The translations under genes and the position numbers were made by a program. The notes beneath the pieces are model-generated. The model saw nothing but the letters and a program-made list of their open reading frames with translations. It made no database searches and was not told the DNA's origin. From positions 1 to 64,000 of the forward strand of contig JAQWCW010000004.1 of NCBI GenBank assembly GCA_028705775.1: DNA of 64,000 nt. The letters run 5' to 3'. The stretch is from Eubacteriales bacterium. GTDB taxonomy: Bacteria > Bacillota > Clostridia > Christensenellales > Aristaeellaceae. Shown here in pieces: positions 34,626 to 43,116 of the stretch (the stretch's first letter is position 1; the number at the start of each line of letters is the position of its first letter).

Positions 34626-35078
34626 ATGAGAATAATTTCAGCGCGAAGTCATCCCGAAATGAAGGAAAGATTTATTTCGTATTTTCAGCTCCGCTGGAGC
34701 AGCCCCGAAAGCGCGCCCGTTTACCGCGACTGCATAACCGCGTCGCTCGGCAAGCGCTCGCCGCTGCCGCAGTGGTATCTGCTCATGGACGGCGATACGG
34801 TTGTCGGCTGCGCGGGGCTTATAACGAACGATTTCATAAGCAGGATGGACTTGTGGCCTTGGCTCTGCGCCCTTTATATAGAAGAAAAATATCGCGGCTT
34901 CCGCCTGAGCAGGCTGCTTATTGACGCCGTAAAGGAAGGCGCGAAAAACGCGGGCTTTGACGAGCTGTTCCTTTGCACGGGTCATGTCGGCTTCTATGAA
35001 AAATTCGGCTTTTCGTATATCGGGGACGGCTTTCATCCGTGGGGCGAATCCAGCAGAATTTACAGAACACGGCTATAA
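34626..35078 (+). CDS. GNAT-family N-acetyltransferase
   Basis: Acetyltransferase of 150 aa. VVGCAGLITNDF, ALYIEEKYRGFRLSRLLIDAV (acetyl-CoA loop, the equivalent of R/QxxGxG/A) and FCTGHVGFYEKFGF-like text at the end fit the fold. ATG start with GGGAGGAA. Its own promoter precedes it. The acceptor is unknown. Confidence 0.85.
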   Translation: MRIISARSHPEMKERFISYFQLRWSSPESAPVYRDCITASLGKRSPLPQWYLLMDGDTVVGCAGLITNDFISRMDLWPWLCALYIEEKYRGFRLSRLLIDAVKEGAKNAGFDELFLCTGHVGFYEKFGFSYIGDGFHPWGESSRIYRTRL

Positions 35079-35107
35079 TTATATAAGGAAGGTCGGTTTA
35101 TCAACTG

Positions 35108-37450
35108 ATGCAGACTGAAGATAAAGGCGAATTCAGCGGGCTTTCGGGCGCCGAGGTTCAGGAAAGGCGCGAGCGCGGGGAGGTAAACACCCCGCCGAAA
35201 GACCCGGGAAAAACCGTATGGCAGATTTTCGCCGGAAACCTTTTTACACTTTTCAACGCGCTCAACCTTGCGCTCGCCGTCTGCCTTCTGCTTGTCGGCT
35301 CATACCGCAATATGCTCTTTATGGGCGTTGTTATTTCCAATGCGGTTATCGGAACGTATCAGGAGCTGAGGGCGAAGCGCGCCCTTAGCAGGCTGCAGCT
35401 TCTCAACGCTCCGCGCGCCCTTGTGATAAGGGACGGAAAGCGGCTGGAGGTTGCGGCTGAGGAGCTTGTGACCGACGATATACTGCTTCTGCGCGCGGGA
35501 CAGCAGGTTCCGGCGGACGGAATCGTTGTCGCCGGCAGCGGCGCGGCAAACGAGTCCCTGCTCACAGGCGAGGCTGACCCCGTTGCAAAGGACGAGGGCG
35601 CGGAGCTTATGTCCGGCAGCTATATCTGCGAGGGCAGCCTTACCGTAAGGTTCACCCGCGTCGGCGATAAAAGCTATGTTTCCGAGCTGCTCAAGCGCGC
35701 AAAGGCGATGAAGCGCCCCGTTTCGTCCCTTATGAGCGATTTGCGCAAGCTGATTCGCATTGTCAGCATCGCGCTCGTGCCTACTGGCATTCTGCTTTTC
35801 GCAAAGCAGTATTTCCTGCTGAAGCTTCCCGTAGAGGGCGTTGTGCCGTCCGTTGTCGCGGCAATGATAGGCATGATTCCGGAAGGGCTTATGCTTCTTA
35901 CGAGCATCGCTATGGCTGTCGGCGTTGTCAAGCTTGCGCGTAAAAAGGCGCTCGTTCAGGAGCTTTACGGAATCGAAACCCTCGCGCGCGTAGACACGCT
36001 CTGCCTTGATAAAACGGGAACTATAACAAGCGGAAAAATGCGCTTTGAAAAGGCTGTTACCTTGGGCGGAGTGTCGCGGAAGTACGCCGACGACGCGCTT
36101 TCAGTGCTTCTCCGCGCCTTCCCTGAGCCGTCCCCGACGATGGACGCTCTGCGCAGCGAGCTTACCCCGCCCGAAAAAGCGGAGGAGTGCATTGAAAAGC
36201 TGCCCTTTTCATCTCAGCGCAAGCTGAGCGCCGTTACTGAAAAAACGCGCGGCACAATCGTTATCGGCGCCGCAAACTTCGTGCTTGACGCCGAAAGCTC
36301 CGAGTGCAGGGCGCTTATGTCGCTTGTCGAAAAGCAGGCGGCGCAGGGGCTTCGCGTGCTTCTCATATGCGAAAGTCCGGACGCGATAGCGGATAAAAAG
36401 CTGCCGGACAAGCTGAAACCGCTCTGCCTTTACTGCATACGCGACGAGCTGCGCGATAACGTGCAGGAAACGCTTGCGTATTTCCGCGAGCAGGGCGTTA
36501 CTCTGAAGGTTATTTCGGGCGACGACCCCGTAACCGTATCCAGAATCGCGGCGCAGGCGGGGCTTCAGAATTCCTCCGATTATGTTGACATGACGGTTGT
36601 TCCGGACGGCGGAATTGCCGCGGCTGCCGAGAATTACACCGTTTTCGGCAGGGTAACGCCCGTGCAGAAGGAGGCGCTCGTAAAGGCGCTGCACGCGCAG
36701 GGGCACAGCGTTGCAATGACGGGCGACGGAGTAAACGACATACCCGCGCTCAAGGCTGCCGACTGCTCAATCGCTATGGCGGGCGGCTCTGACGCGGCAA
36801 AGAACGCGGCGCAGATTACGCTGCTCGGCGGCGATTTCTCGGTAATGCCGCAGATTGTTGCTGAGGGGCGCAGGGTTGTAAACAACATCACGCGCGCCGC
36901 CTCGCTCTTTCTGGTTAAAACCATATTTTCGCTCGTGCTTTCGCTGCTTCTGCTTGCCCTTCCGTGGCAGTATCCCTTTCAGCCGATTCAGCTTACGTTA
37001 ATCAGCTCCCTTACCGTCGGGCTTCCGTCCTTCGTGCTTGCGCTTGAGCCGAACGATAAACGGATTAGGGGCAATTTTTTGCAAAACGTGCTTCTGAACG
37101 CCCTGCCGGGCGCGCTGGCAATCGTTATTTCCATTGTGCTTGCGCATATTCTGGCAAACCCGCTTTCGCTGACGGCAGCGGAGGTTTCGACCGTTTCGAC
37201 GCTCACAACCGGCTTCTGCGGGCTTTGCGTTCTCTTTTCCGTCTGCCTCCCGCTCACCTACCCGCGCGCAATGCTCGTTTTTCTCATGGCTGCGTCCTTT
37301 TACGGCGCTGTGCTGCTGCTCGGAAGGGTGTTTTTCCTTTCGGCGCTTTCGCTTTCCGCGGTTTTGCTTGTCGCGGGGCTTTCGCTGCTCGGCGCGGGAA
37401 TGATTCTGGGAATATCGCTGTTTGTAAAGCGCCGCATTTGTATAAAATAG
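35108..37450 (+). CDS. Cation-transporting P-type ATPase (CtpE-like)
   Basis: Ion pump of 780 aa. Phosphorylation motif DKTGTITSGKM (~residue 302), A-domain LLTGEADPV (normally TGES), MIPEGLMLLTSIAMAVGV in helix 4, and the P-domain MTGDGVNDIPALKAADCSIAMAGGSDAAK. Helix 4 with PEGL places it near the CtpE group, which is tied to calcium in mycobacteria, but metal choice cannot be told here. The start ATG at 35108 has AAGGAAGG some 15 nt upstream. Ends in TAG. Confidence 0.9.
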   Translation: MQTEDKGEFSGLSGAEVQERRERGEVNTPPKDPGKTVWQIFAGNLFTLFNALNLALAVCLLLVGSYRNMLFMGVVISNAVIGTYQELRAKRALSRLQLLNAPRALVIRDGKRLEVAAEELVTDDILLLRAGQQVPADGIVVAGSGAANESLLTGEADPVAKDEGAELMSGSYICEGSLTVRFTRVGDKSYVSELLKRAKAMKRPVSSLMSDLRKLIRIVSIALVPTGILLFAKQYFLLKLPVEGVVPSVVAAMIGMIPEGLMLLTSIAMAVGVVKLARKKALVQELYGIETLARVDTLCLDKTGTITSGKMRFEKAVTLGGVSRKYADDALSVLLRAFPEPSPTMDALRSELTPPEKAEECIEKLPFSSQRKLSAVTEKTRGTIVIGAANFVLDAESSECRALMSLVEKQAAQGLRVLLICESPDAIADKKLPDKLKPLCLYCIRDELRDNVQETLAYFREQGVTLKVISGDDPVTVSRIAAQAGLQNSSDYVDMTVVPDGGIAAAAENYTVFGRVTPVQKEALVKALHAQGHSVAMTGDGVNDIPALKAADCSIAMAGGSDAAKNAAQITLLGGDFSVMPQIVAEGRRVVNNITRAASLFLVKTIFSLVLSLLLLALPWQYPFQPIQLTLISSLTVGLPSFVLALEPNDKRIRGNFLQNVLLNALPGALAIVISIVLAHILANPLSLTAAEVSTVSTLTTGFCGLCVLFSVCLPLTYPRAMLVFLMAASFYGAVLLLGRVFFLSALSLSAVLLVAGLSLLGAGMILGISLFVKRRICIK

Positions 37451-37474
37451 CGGCGTGAAGGGAAGTTGTTGTAA

Positions 37475-38338
37475 ATGTGGCTTGCGCTTGCTCTGTTCTC
37501 TGCGCTGTTCGCCGGAATTACGGCAATCCTGAGCAAAATCGGGCTGAAGGATACCGATTCAAACGTTGCTACCGCGGTAAGAACCGTCGTTGTGCTGCTG
37601 TTTTCATGGCTGATGGTGCTGATTACGGGAGTCGGCGGCGAGCTTTCCTCCGTAAGCGCTCGCGCGCTCCTGTTTCTCTGCCTCAGCGGGCTTGCGACGG
37701 GCGCTTCATGGCTCTGCTATTTTCGCGCGCTTCAGCTCGGAAACGTAAACCGCGTTGCGCCGATAGACAAATCCTCCACAATTCTCACAATGCTGCTCGC
37801 CTTCATCCTGCTCGGCGAAAGAGTTACGTGGCTCAAATGCGGCGCTATGGCGCTCATCCTTCTCGGAACGCTTATGATGATTCAGAAAAAGGAAGCGGCT
37901 GATAAAAAGGAGGGCAGGGCGTGGCTTGTTTATGCCGTTCTCAGTGCCGTTTTTGCAGCGCTTACCTCCATACTCGGTAAGGTCGGAATTGAAAACGTAA
38001 ACTCTAATCTCGGCACGGCGCTCAGAACGATTGTCGTGCTTATAATGGCGTGGACAATGGTTTTTGTTACGAGAAAAACGGGCGAGGTTAGGAAAATCGA
38101 CAGGCGCTCAATGCTCTTTATCCTGCTTTCGGGGCTTGCGACGGGGCTTTCGTGGCTCTGCTATTACGGCGCGCTGCACGACCCTGCCGCGCTTGTCAGC
38201 GTCGTTACGCCGCTCGATAAGCTTTCAATCCTGCCGACCGTGCTTTTCGCGCGCGTGTTCCTCAGGGAGAAGCTTACCAAACGCGGCGTTTTCGGGCTTT
38301 GCCTGCTTACCGGCGGAACGCTCATGCTTCTTATATGA
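37475..38338 (+). CDS. EamA/DMT-family transporter
   Basis: Membrane transporter of 287 aa, ten helices in two EamA repeats. The repeat signature is visible twice (TDSNVATAVRTVVVLLFSWLMVL and VNSNLGTALRTIVVLIMAWTMVF; LSGLATGASWLCYFRAL and LSGLATGLSWLCYYGAL). It probably exports metabolites; the substrate is unknown. It starts 25 bp after the P-type ATPase. Confidence 0.9.
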   Translation: MWLALALFSALFAGITAILSKIGLKDTDSNVATAVRTVVVLLFSWLMVLITGVGGELSSVSARALLFLCLSGLATGASWLCYFRALQLGNVNRVAPIDKSSTILTMLLAFILLGERVTWLKCGAMALILLGTLMMIQKKEAADKKEGRAWLVYAVLSAVFAALTSILGKVGIENVNSNLGTALRTIVVLIMAWTMVFVTRKTGEVRKIDRRSMLFILLSGLATGLSWLCYYGALHDPAALVSVVTPLDKLSILPTVLFARVFLREKLTKRGVFGLCLLTGGTLMLLI

Positions 38339-38410
38339 AAATCTTAATTGTTCCGTACATTTCAAGCCAAATCCAATCTAAAAGCGTACAAATCGCTATA
38401 CAATTACGTG

Positions 38411-38439
38411 TTGACAATATTGCCGCGAGCATTTAAACT
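38411..38439 (+). promoter_or_regulatory. Promoter of the GH51-GH27 operon
   Basis: TTGACA at 38411-38416, 17-bp spacer, TAAACT at 38434-38439, about 65 bp before the start. Confidence 0.6.
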
Positions 38440-38505
38440 GTAAAGCATAGATACAGCGATTAAAATGTCCGTTCAAATTACCTGCGGACGAAACGGAGGA
38501 TGCAT

Positions 38506-40008
38506 ATGCGGTATATTGTCGAGCCAAGGCTCAAGGGCGCGGAAATCAACAAGAACATCTACGGTCAGTTCTCGGAGCATCTCGGAAGGTGCATTTACGG
38601 CGGGCTTTTCGTCGGCAAGGACAGCAAGATTGAAAACGTGCGCGGAATCCGCTCCGATGTGGTTGACGCGCTCAAAAAGATGGGCATTCCGAACCTGCGC
38701 TGGCCCGGCGGCTGCTTTGCGGACGAGTACCATTGGCGCGACGGAATCGGCGAGCCTTCCACGCGCAAAAAGATGATAAATACCAACTGGGGCGGCGTAA
38801 CGGAGGATAACTCCTTCGGAACGCATGAATTCCTTGACCTTTGCGACCAGATTGGCTGCGAGCCTTACATCAATTTAAACGTCGGTTCGGGCACGGTTCA
38901 GGAGATGGAGGAGTGGGTCGAGTACATGACCTCCTCAAACCTTTCCCCGATGACCGCCCTGCGCGAAAAGAACGGGCGCAAGGAGCCGTGGAATGTAAAG
39001 TTCCTCGGAATCGGCAATGAAAACTGGGGCTGCGGCGGAAGTATGCGCCCCGAATACTATTCGGACGTTTATCGCCGTTATCAGACCTTTGTGCATCAGT
39101 ACGGCGCGCAAAAGCCCTTCAAGATTGCCTGCGGAGCGGGAACGGGCTTCAAGGGGCTTAACCTTGAGTGGACGGACGTGCTGATGAAGAACGCCGCTCA
39201 TGCTATGGACGGTCTTTCCCTGCATTATTATACCGTGCTTGGCTCTTGGGAAAAGAAAGGCTCGGCAACCGAGTTTACCGAGGATGATTATTATCGCACT
39301 CTCGTGCGCGCGCAGTTTGTCGAGGAGCTTTTGAGCAAGCATGACGCGGTTATGAGCGAGTACGACCCCGATAAGCGAATCTGGCTCATCCTTGACGAGT
39401 GGGGAACTTGGTTCGACGTTGAACCCGGCACGAACCCCGGCTTCCTCTATCAGCAGAACACAATGCGCGACGCGCTCGTTGCCGGAATTTCGCTCAACTC
39501 CCTGCAGCGTCACGCCGACCGCGTTAAAATGGCGAACATCGCGCAGCTTGTCAACGTTCTCCAGTCCCCGATTCTTACCGAGGGCGACAAGATGGTTCTC
39601 ACTCCCACCTATTACGCCTTTGATTTGTATCAGAAGCATCAGCAGAACACGCTTCTTGGCTCCTTGCTTGAAACGGAAAGCATTGATACGGCAGACGGCG
39701 GGCTTAAAACCATTTCCGAAACCGCGTCCGAGGATAAGGACGGAAATATCGTGATTACCCTTACCAACGCTTCCGCAAAGAGCGCGGCGAGCATTCAGCT
39801 CCGCATTGACGGCGGCAGGTATGAATATGCGTCCGGACGCGTTCTCACCGGCGATATGCACGATATGAACACCTTTGACGAAAAGAACGCGGTAGCGCCC
39901 AAGGCGTTTACGGATGTTAAAATCGCGGCGGCGGACGATAACGGAACGGAGGCTGAAATCAGCCTGCCCTCCTGCTCGCTCACCGAGCTTGTGTTCAAGA
40001 GGCTTTAA
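38506..40008 (+). CDS. GH51 alpha-L-arabinofuranosidase
   Basis: Intracellular enzyme of 500 aa that releases arabinose from arabino-oligosaccharides. The catalytic acid-base glutamate is in FLGIGNENWGCGG and the nucleophile glutamate in LILDEWGTWF; FSEHLGRCIYGG and RWPGGCFADEYHWRDGIG are conserved GH51 blocks. The start is the second ATG (38506), 6 nt after ACGGAGG; the first, at 38500, overlaps the ribosome site. No signal peptide. GH27 follows 5 bp later, so both are one operon. Confidence 0.92.
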   Translation: MRYIVEPRLKGAEINKNIYGQFSEHLGRCIYGGLFVGKDSKIENVRGIRSDVVDALKKMGIPNLRWPGGCFADEYHWRDGIGEPSTRKKMINTNWGGVTEDNSFGTHEFLDLCDQIGCEPYINLNVGSGTVQEMEEWVEYMTSSNLSPMTALREKNGRKEPWNVKFLGIGNENWGCGGSMRPEYYSDVYRRYQTFVHQYGAQKPFKIACGAGTGFKGLNLEWTDVLMKNAAHAMDGLSLHYYTVLGSWEKKGSATEFTEDDYYRTLVRAQFVEELLSKHDAVMSEYDPDKRIWLILDEWGTWFDVEPGTNPGFLYQQNTMRDALVAGISLNSLQRHADRVKMANIAQLVNVLQSPILTEGDKMVLTPTYYAFDLYQKHQQNTLLGSLLETESIDTADGGLKTISETASEDKDGNIVITLTNASAKSAASIQLRIDGGRYEYASGRVLTGDMHDMNTFDEKNAVAPKAFTDVKIAAADDNGTEAEISLPSCSLTELVFKRL

Positions 40009-40013
40009 GCATT

Positions 40014-41294
40014 ATGATAAAGGACAGCTTTGCAAAAACGCCGCCGATGGGCTGGAATTCGTGGGACTGCTACGGCGCTGCCGTAAACGAGGAGCAGCTT
40101 CTCGGCAACGCCCGCTATATGCGGGACAAGCTCAAGGAATTCGGCTGGGAATATGTTGTTTGCGATATCCAATGGTATGAGCCGCTTGCGGAAAGCCATG
40201 AATATCATCCGTTTACGGATTTGTGCATGGACGAGTATTCGCGGCTGATTCCCGCTGAAAACAGGTTTCCGTCAAGCGCGGGCGGCAAGGGCTTTAAGCC
40301 AATCGCGGATGAAATTCACGCTATGGGGCTTAAATTCGGCATTCATATCATGCGCGGAATTCCACGTCAGGCGGTGTGCCGCAACACGAAGATTCTGGGC
40401 AGCGATAAAACGGCTCGTCAGGTTGCGCAGAGCTATTCCGTATGCCCGTGGAACACCGATATGTACGGGGTGGACACGAAAAAGGACGGCGCTCAGGCGT
40501 ATTATGACTCGCTTTTTGCCCTCTACGCCTCGTGGGGCGTTGATTTCGTCAAGGTGGACGATATTGCCAACACGGAATTCAAGCCCGCCGCGCCCTATTC
40601 GGCGCGCCTTGAAATCGAGGCGATTCGCGCGGCGATTGATAAATGCGGAAGGCAGATAGTCCTCTTGCTCTCGCCGGGTCCCGCGCCGATTTCCGAGGCG
40701 TGGCATTTGAAGCGAAACGCAAATATGTGGCGTATGTCCGGCGATTTCTGGGATAACTGGGACGCGCTCAAAAATATGTTCTCGCTCTGCGAGCGCTGGG
40801 CGCTTGTAGGCGAGAGCGGCGCTTGGCCCGACTGCGATATGCTTCCGCTCGGCAGGCTCACCCTTGTTGAAAACGGGGGAAGGCAGACGAATTTCACCAA
40901 GGCGGAGCAGCGCACAATGATGAATCTCTGGGGCATTTTCCGCTCTCCGCTCATGATTGGCTGCGAGATGCGCCGGAATGACGATTGGACGTATTCCCTT
41001 CTGACGAACAGGGACATGATTTGCGTAAATCAGCACGGCGGGCGCGCGGAGCTTGTCCGCAATACCGCCGAGGAATCGGTATGGCTCAGCAGAACCGATA
41101 ACGGGCGCGTTTATGCGGCGCTTTTCAACCTCAGCGACGAAAAAAGGCGCGTTTCGCTCTCCCTCTCAGACCTTCCCAAGACCGGCTGGAAGGAAGCGTG
41201 GGGCGACGAATCGTTCAAGGTCGCGGAGGATGCATTAACTGCGGAGCTGGAGGCGCATGGGTCGGTTTTGCTATTCGCAATACCTGCCCGCTGA
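40014..41294 (+). CDS. GH27-family glycosidase (alpha-galactosidase or beta-L-arabinopyranosidase)
   Basis: Cytoplasmic enzyme of 426 aa. PPMGWNSWDCYGAAV is the family signature near the start, and VDFVKVDDIAN holds the nucleophile aspartate. MWRMSGDFWDNWDALKNMF appears near the acid-base region. The sequence lacks the SCEWP type of metazoan galactosidases, so beta-L-arabinopyranosidase is possible. Co-transcribed with GH51, which favours an arabinose-containing substrate. Its stop codon lies in the left arm of repeat R1 copy 2. Confidence 0.85.
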   Translation: MIKDSFAKTPPMGWNSWDCYGAAVNEEQLLGNARYMRDKLKEFGWEYVVCDIQWYEPLAESHEYHPFTDLCMDEYSRLIPAENRFPSSAGGKGFKPIADEIHAMGLKFGIHIMRGIPRQAVCRNTKILGSDKTARQVAQSYSVCPWNTDMYGVDTKKDGAQAYYDSLFALYASWGVDFVKVDDIANTEFKPAAPYSARLEIEAIRAAIDKCGRQIVLLLSPGPAPISEAWHLKRNANMWRMSGDFWDNWDALKNMFSLCERWALVGESGAWPDCDMLPLGRLTLVENGGRQTNFTKAEQRTMMNLWGIFRSPLMIGCEMRRNDDWTYSLLTNRDMICVNQHGGRAELVRNTAEESVWLSRTDNGRVYAALFNLSDEKRRVSLSLSDLPKTGWKEAWGDESFKVAEDALTAELEAHGSVLLFAIPAR

Positions 41295-41302
41295 AAACGC
41301 CT

Positions 41303-41452
41303 CGTCTGCGCTTGTACCTCACGATAGACGATTTTTGAGCGAGCAGGGGCGTAGGAGAAATCCATGCTTGTCAGTTCTCGTTCGTTATTTAGAAAGACAA
41401 TTACTTATAGTTTCGTATACCAAAAACAGCCTGCTTGCGCAGACTGTTTTAT
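41303..41452 (+). repeat. 3'-flank repeat module R1, copy 2
   Basis: CGTCTGCGCTTG, ACGATAGACGATTTTTGAGC and AGCAGGGGCG again, then ~70 bp of poorer match and AAAACAGCCTGC...AGACTGTTTT (41431-41450). The left arm CCTGC.CGCT.AAAA pairs with TTTTTGAGCGAGCAGG and covers the GH27 stop codon. Confidence 0.7.
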
Positions 41453-41489
41453 TATTAGATACATCCGAGAACGCGCAGCGGCGTTCCCG

Positions 41490-42134
41490 TCAAATCACGC
41501 ATTTGAGCAAATCCGAGAAGGATGAAAGCTCATAGGTTGACATATGGAAGGAAACGGCGTCGCCGATAGCGGCGCTGTCAAAGCCGCCCGCGATTGCAGC
41601 CTGTATGCCTGCCTTCGCGTCCTCGACAACGAGCGCGTCCGCTGGGGTTACGTCAATCATCTCTGCCGCCTTGAGGAACACCTCTGGGTCGGGCTTTGAA
41701 TGAGTTATGTTGTTTCCGTCCGAAATCGCGTCAAAGTAGCTTCCAAGCCCGATTTGGGAAAGGATGAATTTAGTGTTTTTGCTTGACGAGCCGATTGCGA
41801 GCTTAATCGAACGCGCGCGGAGCGCGTCAAGCGTGTCCGCAACCTCTTTCGACAGGTCGGCAGGGCTCATACGCTCAAGCAACTTTTTGTACACCTCGTT
41901 TTTTTCTGCGGCAAAGCGCTCTTTTTCCTCCTGAGAGTAAGCCCTGTCCGCCTTTTCGAGAATTATTTCAAGGCTTTCCATACGGCTCACTCCGCGCAGA
42001 CGGTTGTTTACCGTTTCGTCAAACGGAATGGACAGCTTATCCGCAATGGTTTTCCATGCCAGATAATGATAGTGGTCGGTTCGGCAGATGACCCCGTCAA
42101 GGTCAAAAACGATTCCCTTATATGCTTTTATGAT
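41490..42134 (-). CDS. pgmB: Beta-phosphoglucomutase, non-canonical start
   Basis: HAD-superfamily enzyme of about 214 aa that converts beta-glucose-1-phosphate to glucose-6-phosphate. The frame reads KAYKGIVFDLDGVICRTDHY (nucleophile DLDG), WKTIADKLSIPFDE, RLRGVSRMESL and, later, HSKPDPEVFLKAAEM. The only ribosome site (AAAGGAGG) is followed by ATC ATA AAA GCA; a TAA stop lies upstream in frame, and no ATG, GTG or TTG stands before the conserved DLDG. The first usual start (GTG at 41990) would remove the active site. So ATC (42134) or ATA (42131) seems to be the start unless the base call is wrong. Confidence 0.75.
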   Translation of the reverse strand: MIKAYKGIVFDLDGVICRTDHYHYLAWKTIADKLSIPFDETVNNRLRGVSRMESLEIILEKADRAYSQEEKERFAAEKNEVYKKLLERMSPADLSKEVADTLDALRARSIKLAIGSSSKNTKFILSQIGLGSYFDAISDGNNITHSKPDPEVFLKAAEMIDVTPADALVVEDAKAGIQAAIAGGFDSAAIGDAVSFHMSTYELSSFSDLLKCVI

Positions 42135-42149
42135 GAACGCCTCCTTTTA

Positions 42150-42163
42150 TGCAAACGTTTTCT
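42150..42163 (-). promoter_or_regulatory. cre-like / LacI-type operator before pgmB
   Basis: Minus strand AGAAAACGTTTGCA matches 13 of 14 positions of the CcpA cre consensus (TGWAARCGYTWNCW). It lies between the -10 and the ribosome site, where binding would repress. Confidence 0.5.
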
Positions 42164-42171
42164 ATATAAGA

Positions 42172-42200
42172 ATCATAATCCATGGAAGCCGCTCTGTCAA
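42172..42200 (-). promoter_or_regulatory. Sigma-A promoter of pgmB
   Basis: Minus-strand TTGACA (42195-42200), 17-bp spacer, TATGAT (42172-42177). Confidence 0.75.
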
Positions 42201-42224
42201 GCGGTATGCGCGCGGTTTCCGCAC

Positions 42225-42253
42225 TTGACATAAAAGCTCAATAAGTTTAGGAT
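42225..42253 (+). promoter_or_regulatory. Promoter of the Nif3-like gene
   Basis: TTGACA at 42225-42230, 17-bp spacer, TAGGAT at 42248-42253. The -10 overlaps an ATG at 42252, which therefore cannot be the translation start. Confidence 0.6.
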
Positions 42254-42293
42254 GAACATAGATAAAAGTCATGACAGTCGGGAGGCGCGAAGG

Positions 42294-43088
42294 ATGCCGA
42301 GGCTTTCGGAAATACTGGCGGCGACAGACGCTTTCGCGCCGCTCGCGGGTCAGGCAAAATCGGATAACAGCGGGCTTATAACGGGCGATGAAAGCAGGGA
42401 AATCACCCGCGCAATCTGCTGCCTTGATATTTCAAACGCCGTTATCGACGAGGCGGTTGAAAAGGGCGCGGAGCTTATCGTATCCCATCATCCTGTGTTC
42501 AACGTTAATTATGAGAGCGTTTCGCGCTTTTATCAATATATGCCGATTACGCGCCTTATTGAGCGGAATATATGCGCAATCTGCGTTCATACCCCGCTGG
42601 ACATGACGCGCGGAGGGATTAACGACGAGCTTGCAAACCGCCTTGGCTTTGAAATAATAAGGGACATATTTGAGATTGAGGAAACGCGGGACGGGAGGCT
42701 TTGGGGCTACGGCAAGGTTCTGCGCCTGCCTAAAGCGTATACCGCGCGCGAGCTTGCCGAGTATGTCAAAAAGGCGGTAGGCTGCCCCGTTTTGCGCCTT
42801 GTGGACGGCAAAAATGAAATCAGAACGCTCGCGTTTGCTTCCGGCGGCAGCAGAAGGCTCAGCTATATGGCGATGGACGAGGGCTTTGACGCGTTCATGG
42901 GCGGCGATTTCAAGCATGACCAGATGATAGCGGCGAAAAATCGCGGCTTCACTATACTGGACTGCGGGCATTACGGAACGGAAATCATCGCGCCCGATAT
43001 CCTCTTGCGCGAGCTGAAAAGAGCGTTCCCTGACCTTCACGCGGAGCGCGCGCAGGCGGAAACCGACCCTTCCGAGTATATTTTCTGA
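42294..43088 (+). CDS. Nif3-like dinuclear metal-centre protein
   Basis: Cytoplasmic protein of 264 aa of the Nif3/YqfO family. Metal ligands are in ELIVSHHPVFNV (two histidines), VHTPLDM (histidine, aspartate) and DCGHYGTEI (histidine, glutamate). The family has a conserved metal site; some members are annotated as GTP cyclohydrolase type 2. The start is ATG at 42294 after GGGAGG. galE follows 28 bp downstream. Confidence 0.88.
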   Translation: MPRLSEILAATDAFAPLAGQAKSDNSGLITGDESREITRAICCLDISNAVIDEAVEKGAELIVSHHPVFNVNYESVSRFYQYMPITRLIERNICAICVHTPLDMTRGGINDELANRLGFEIIRDIFEIEETRDGRLWGYGKVLRLPKAYTARELAEYVKKAVGCPVLRLVDGKNEIRTLAFASGGSRRLSYMAMDEGFDAFMGGDFKHDQMIAAKNRGFTILDCGHYGTEIIAPDILLRELKRAFPDLHAERAQAETDPSEYIF

Positions 43089-43116
43089 TATTACAGTAAA
43101 GAAAGAGGCGAAAATC

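Noticed and set aside
42252-42293. Upstream ATG for the Nif3-like gene
   Set aside because: It overlaps the -10 hexamer; the ATG at 42294 has GGGAGG at good spacing.
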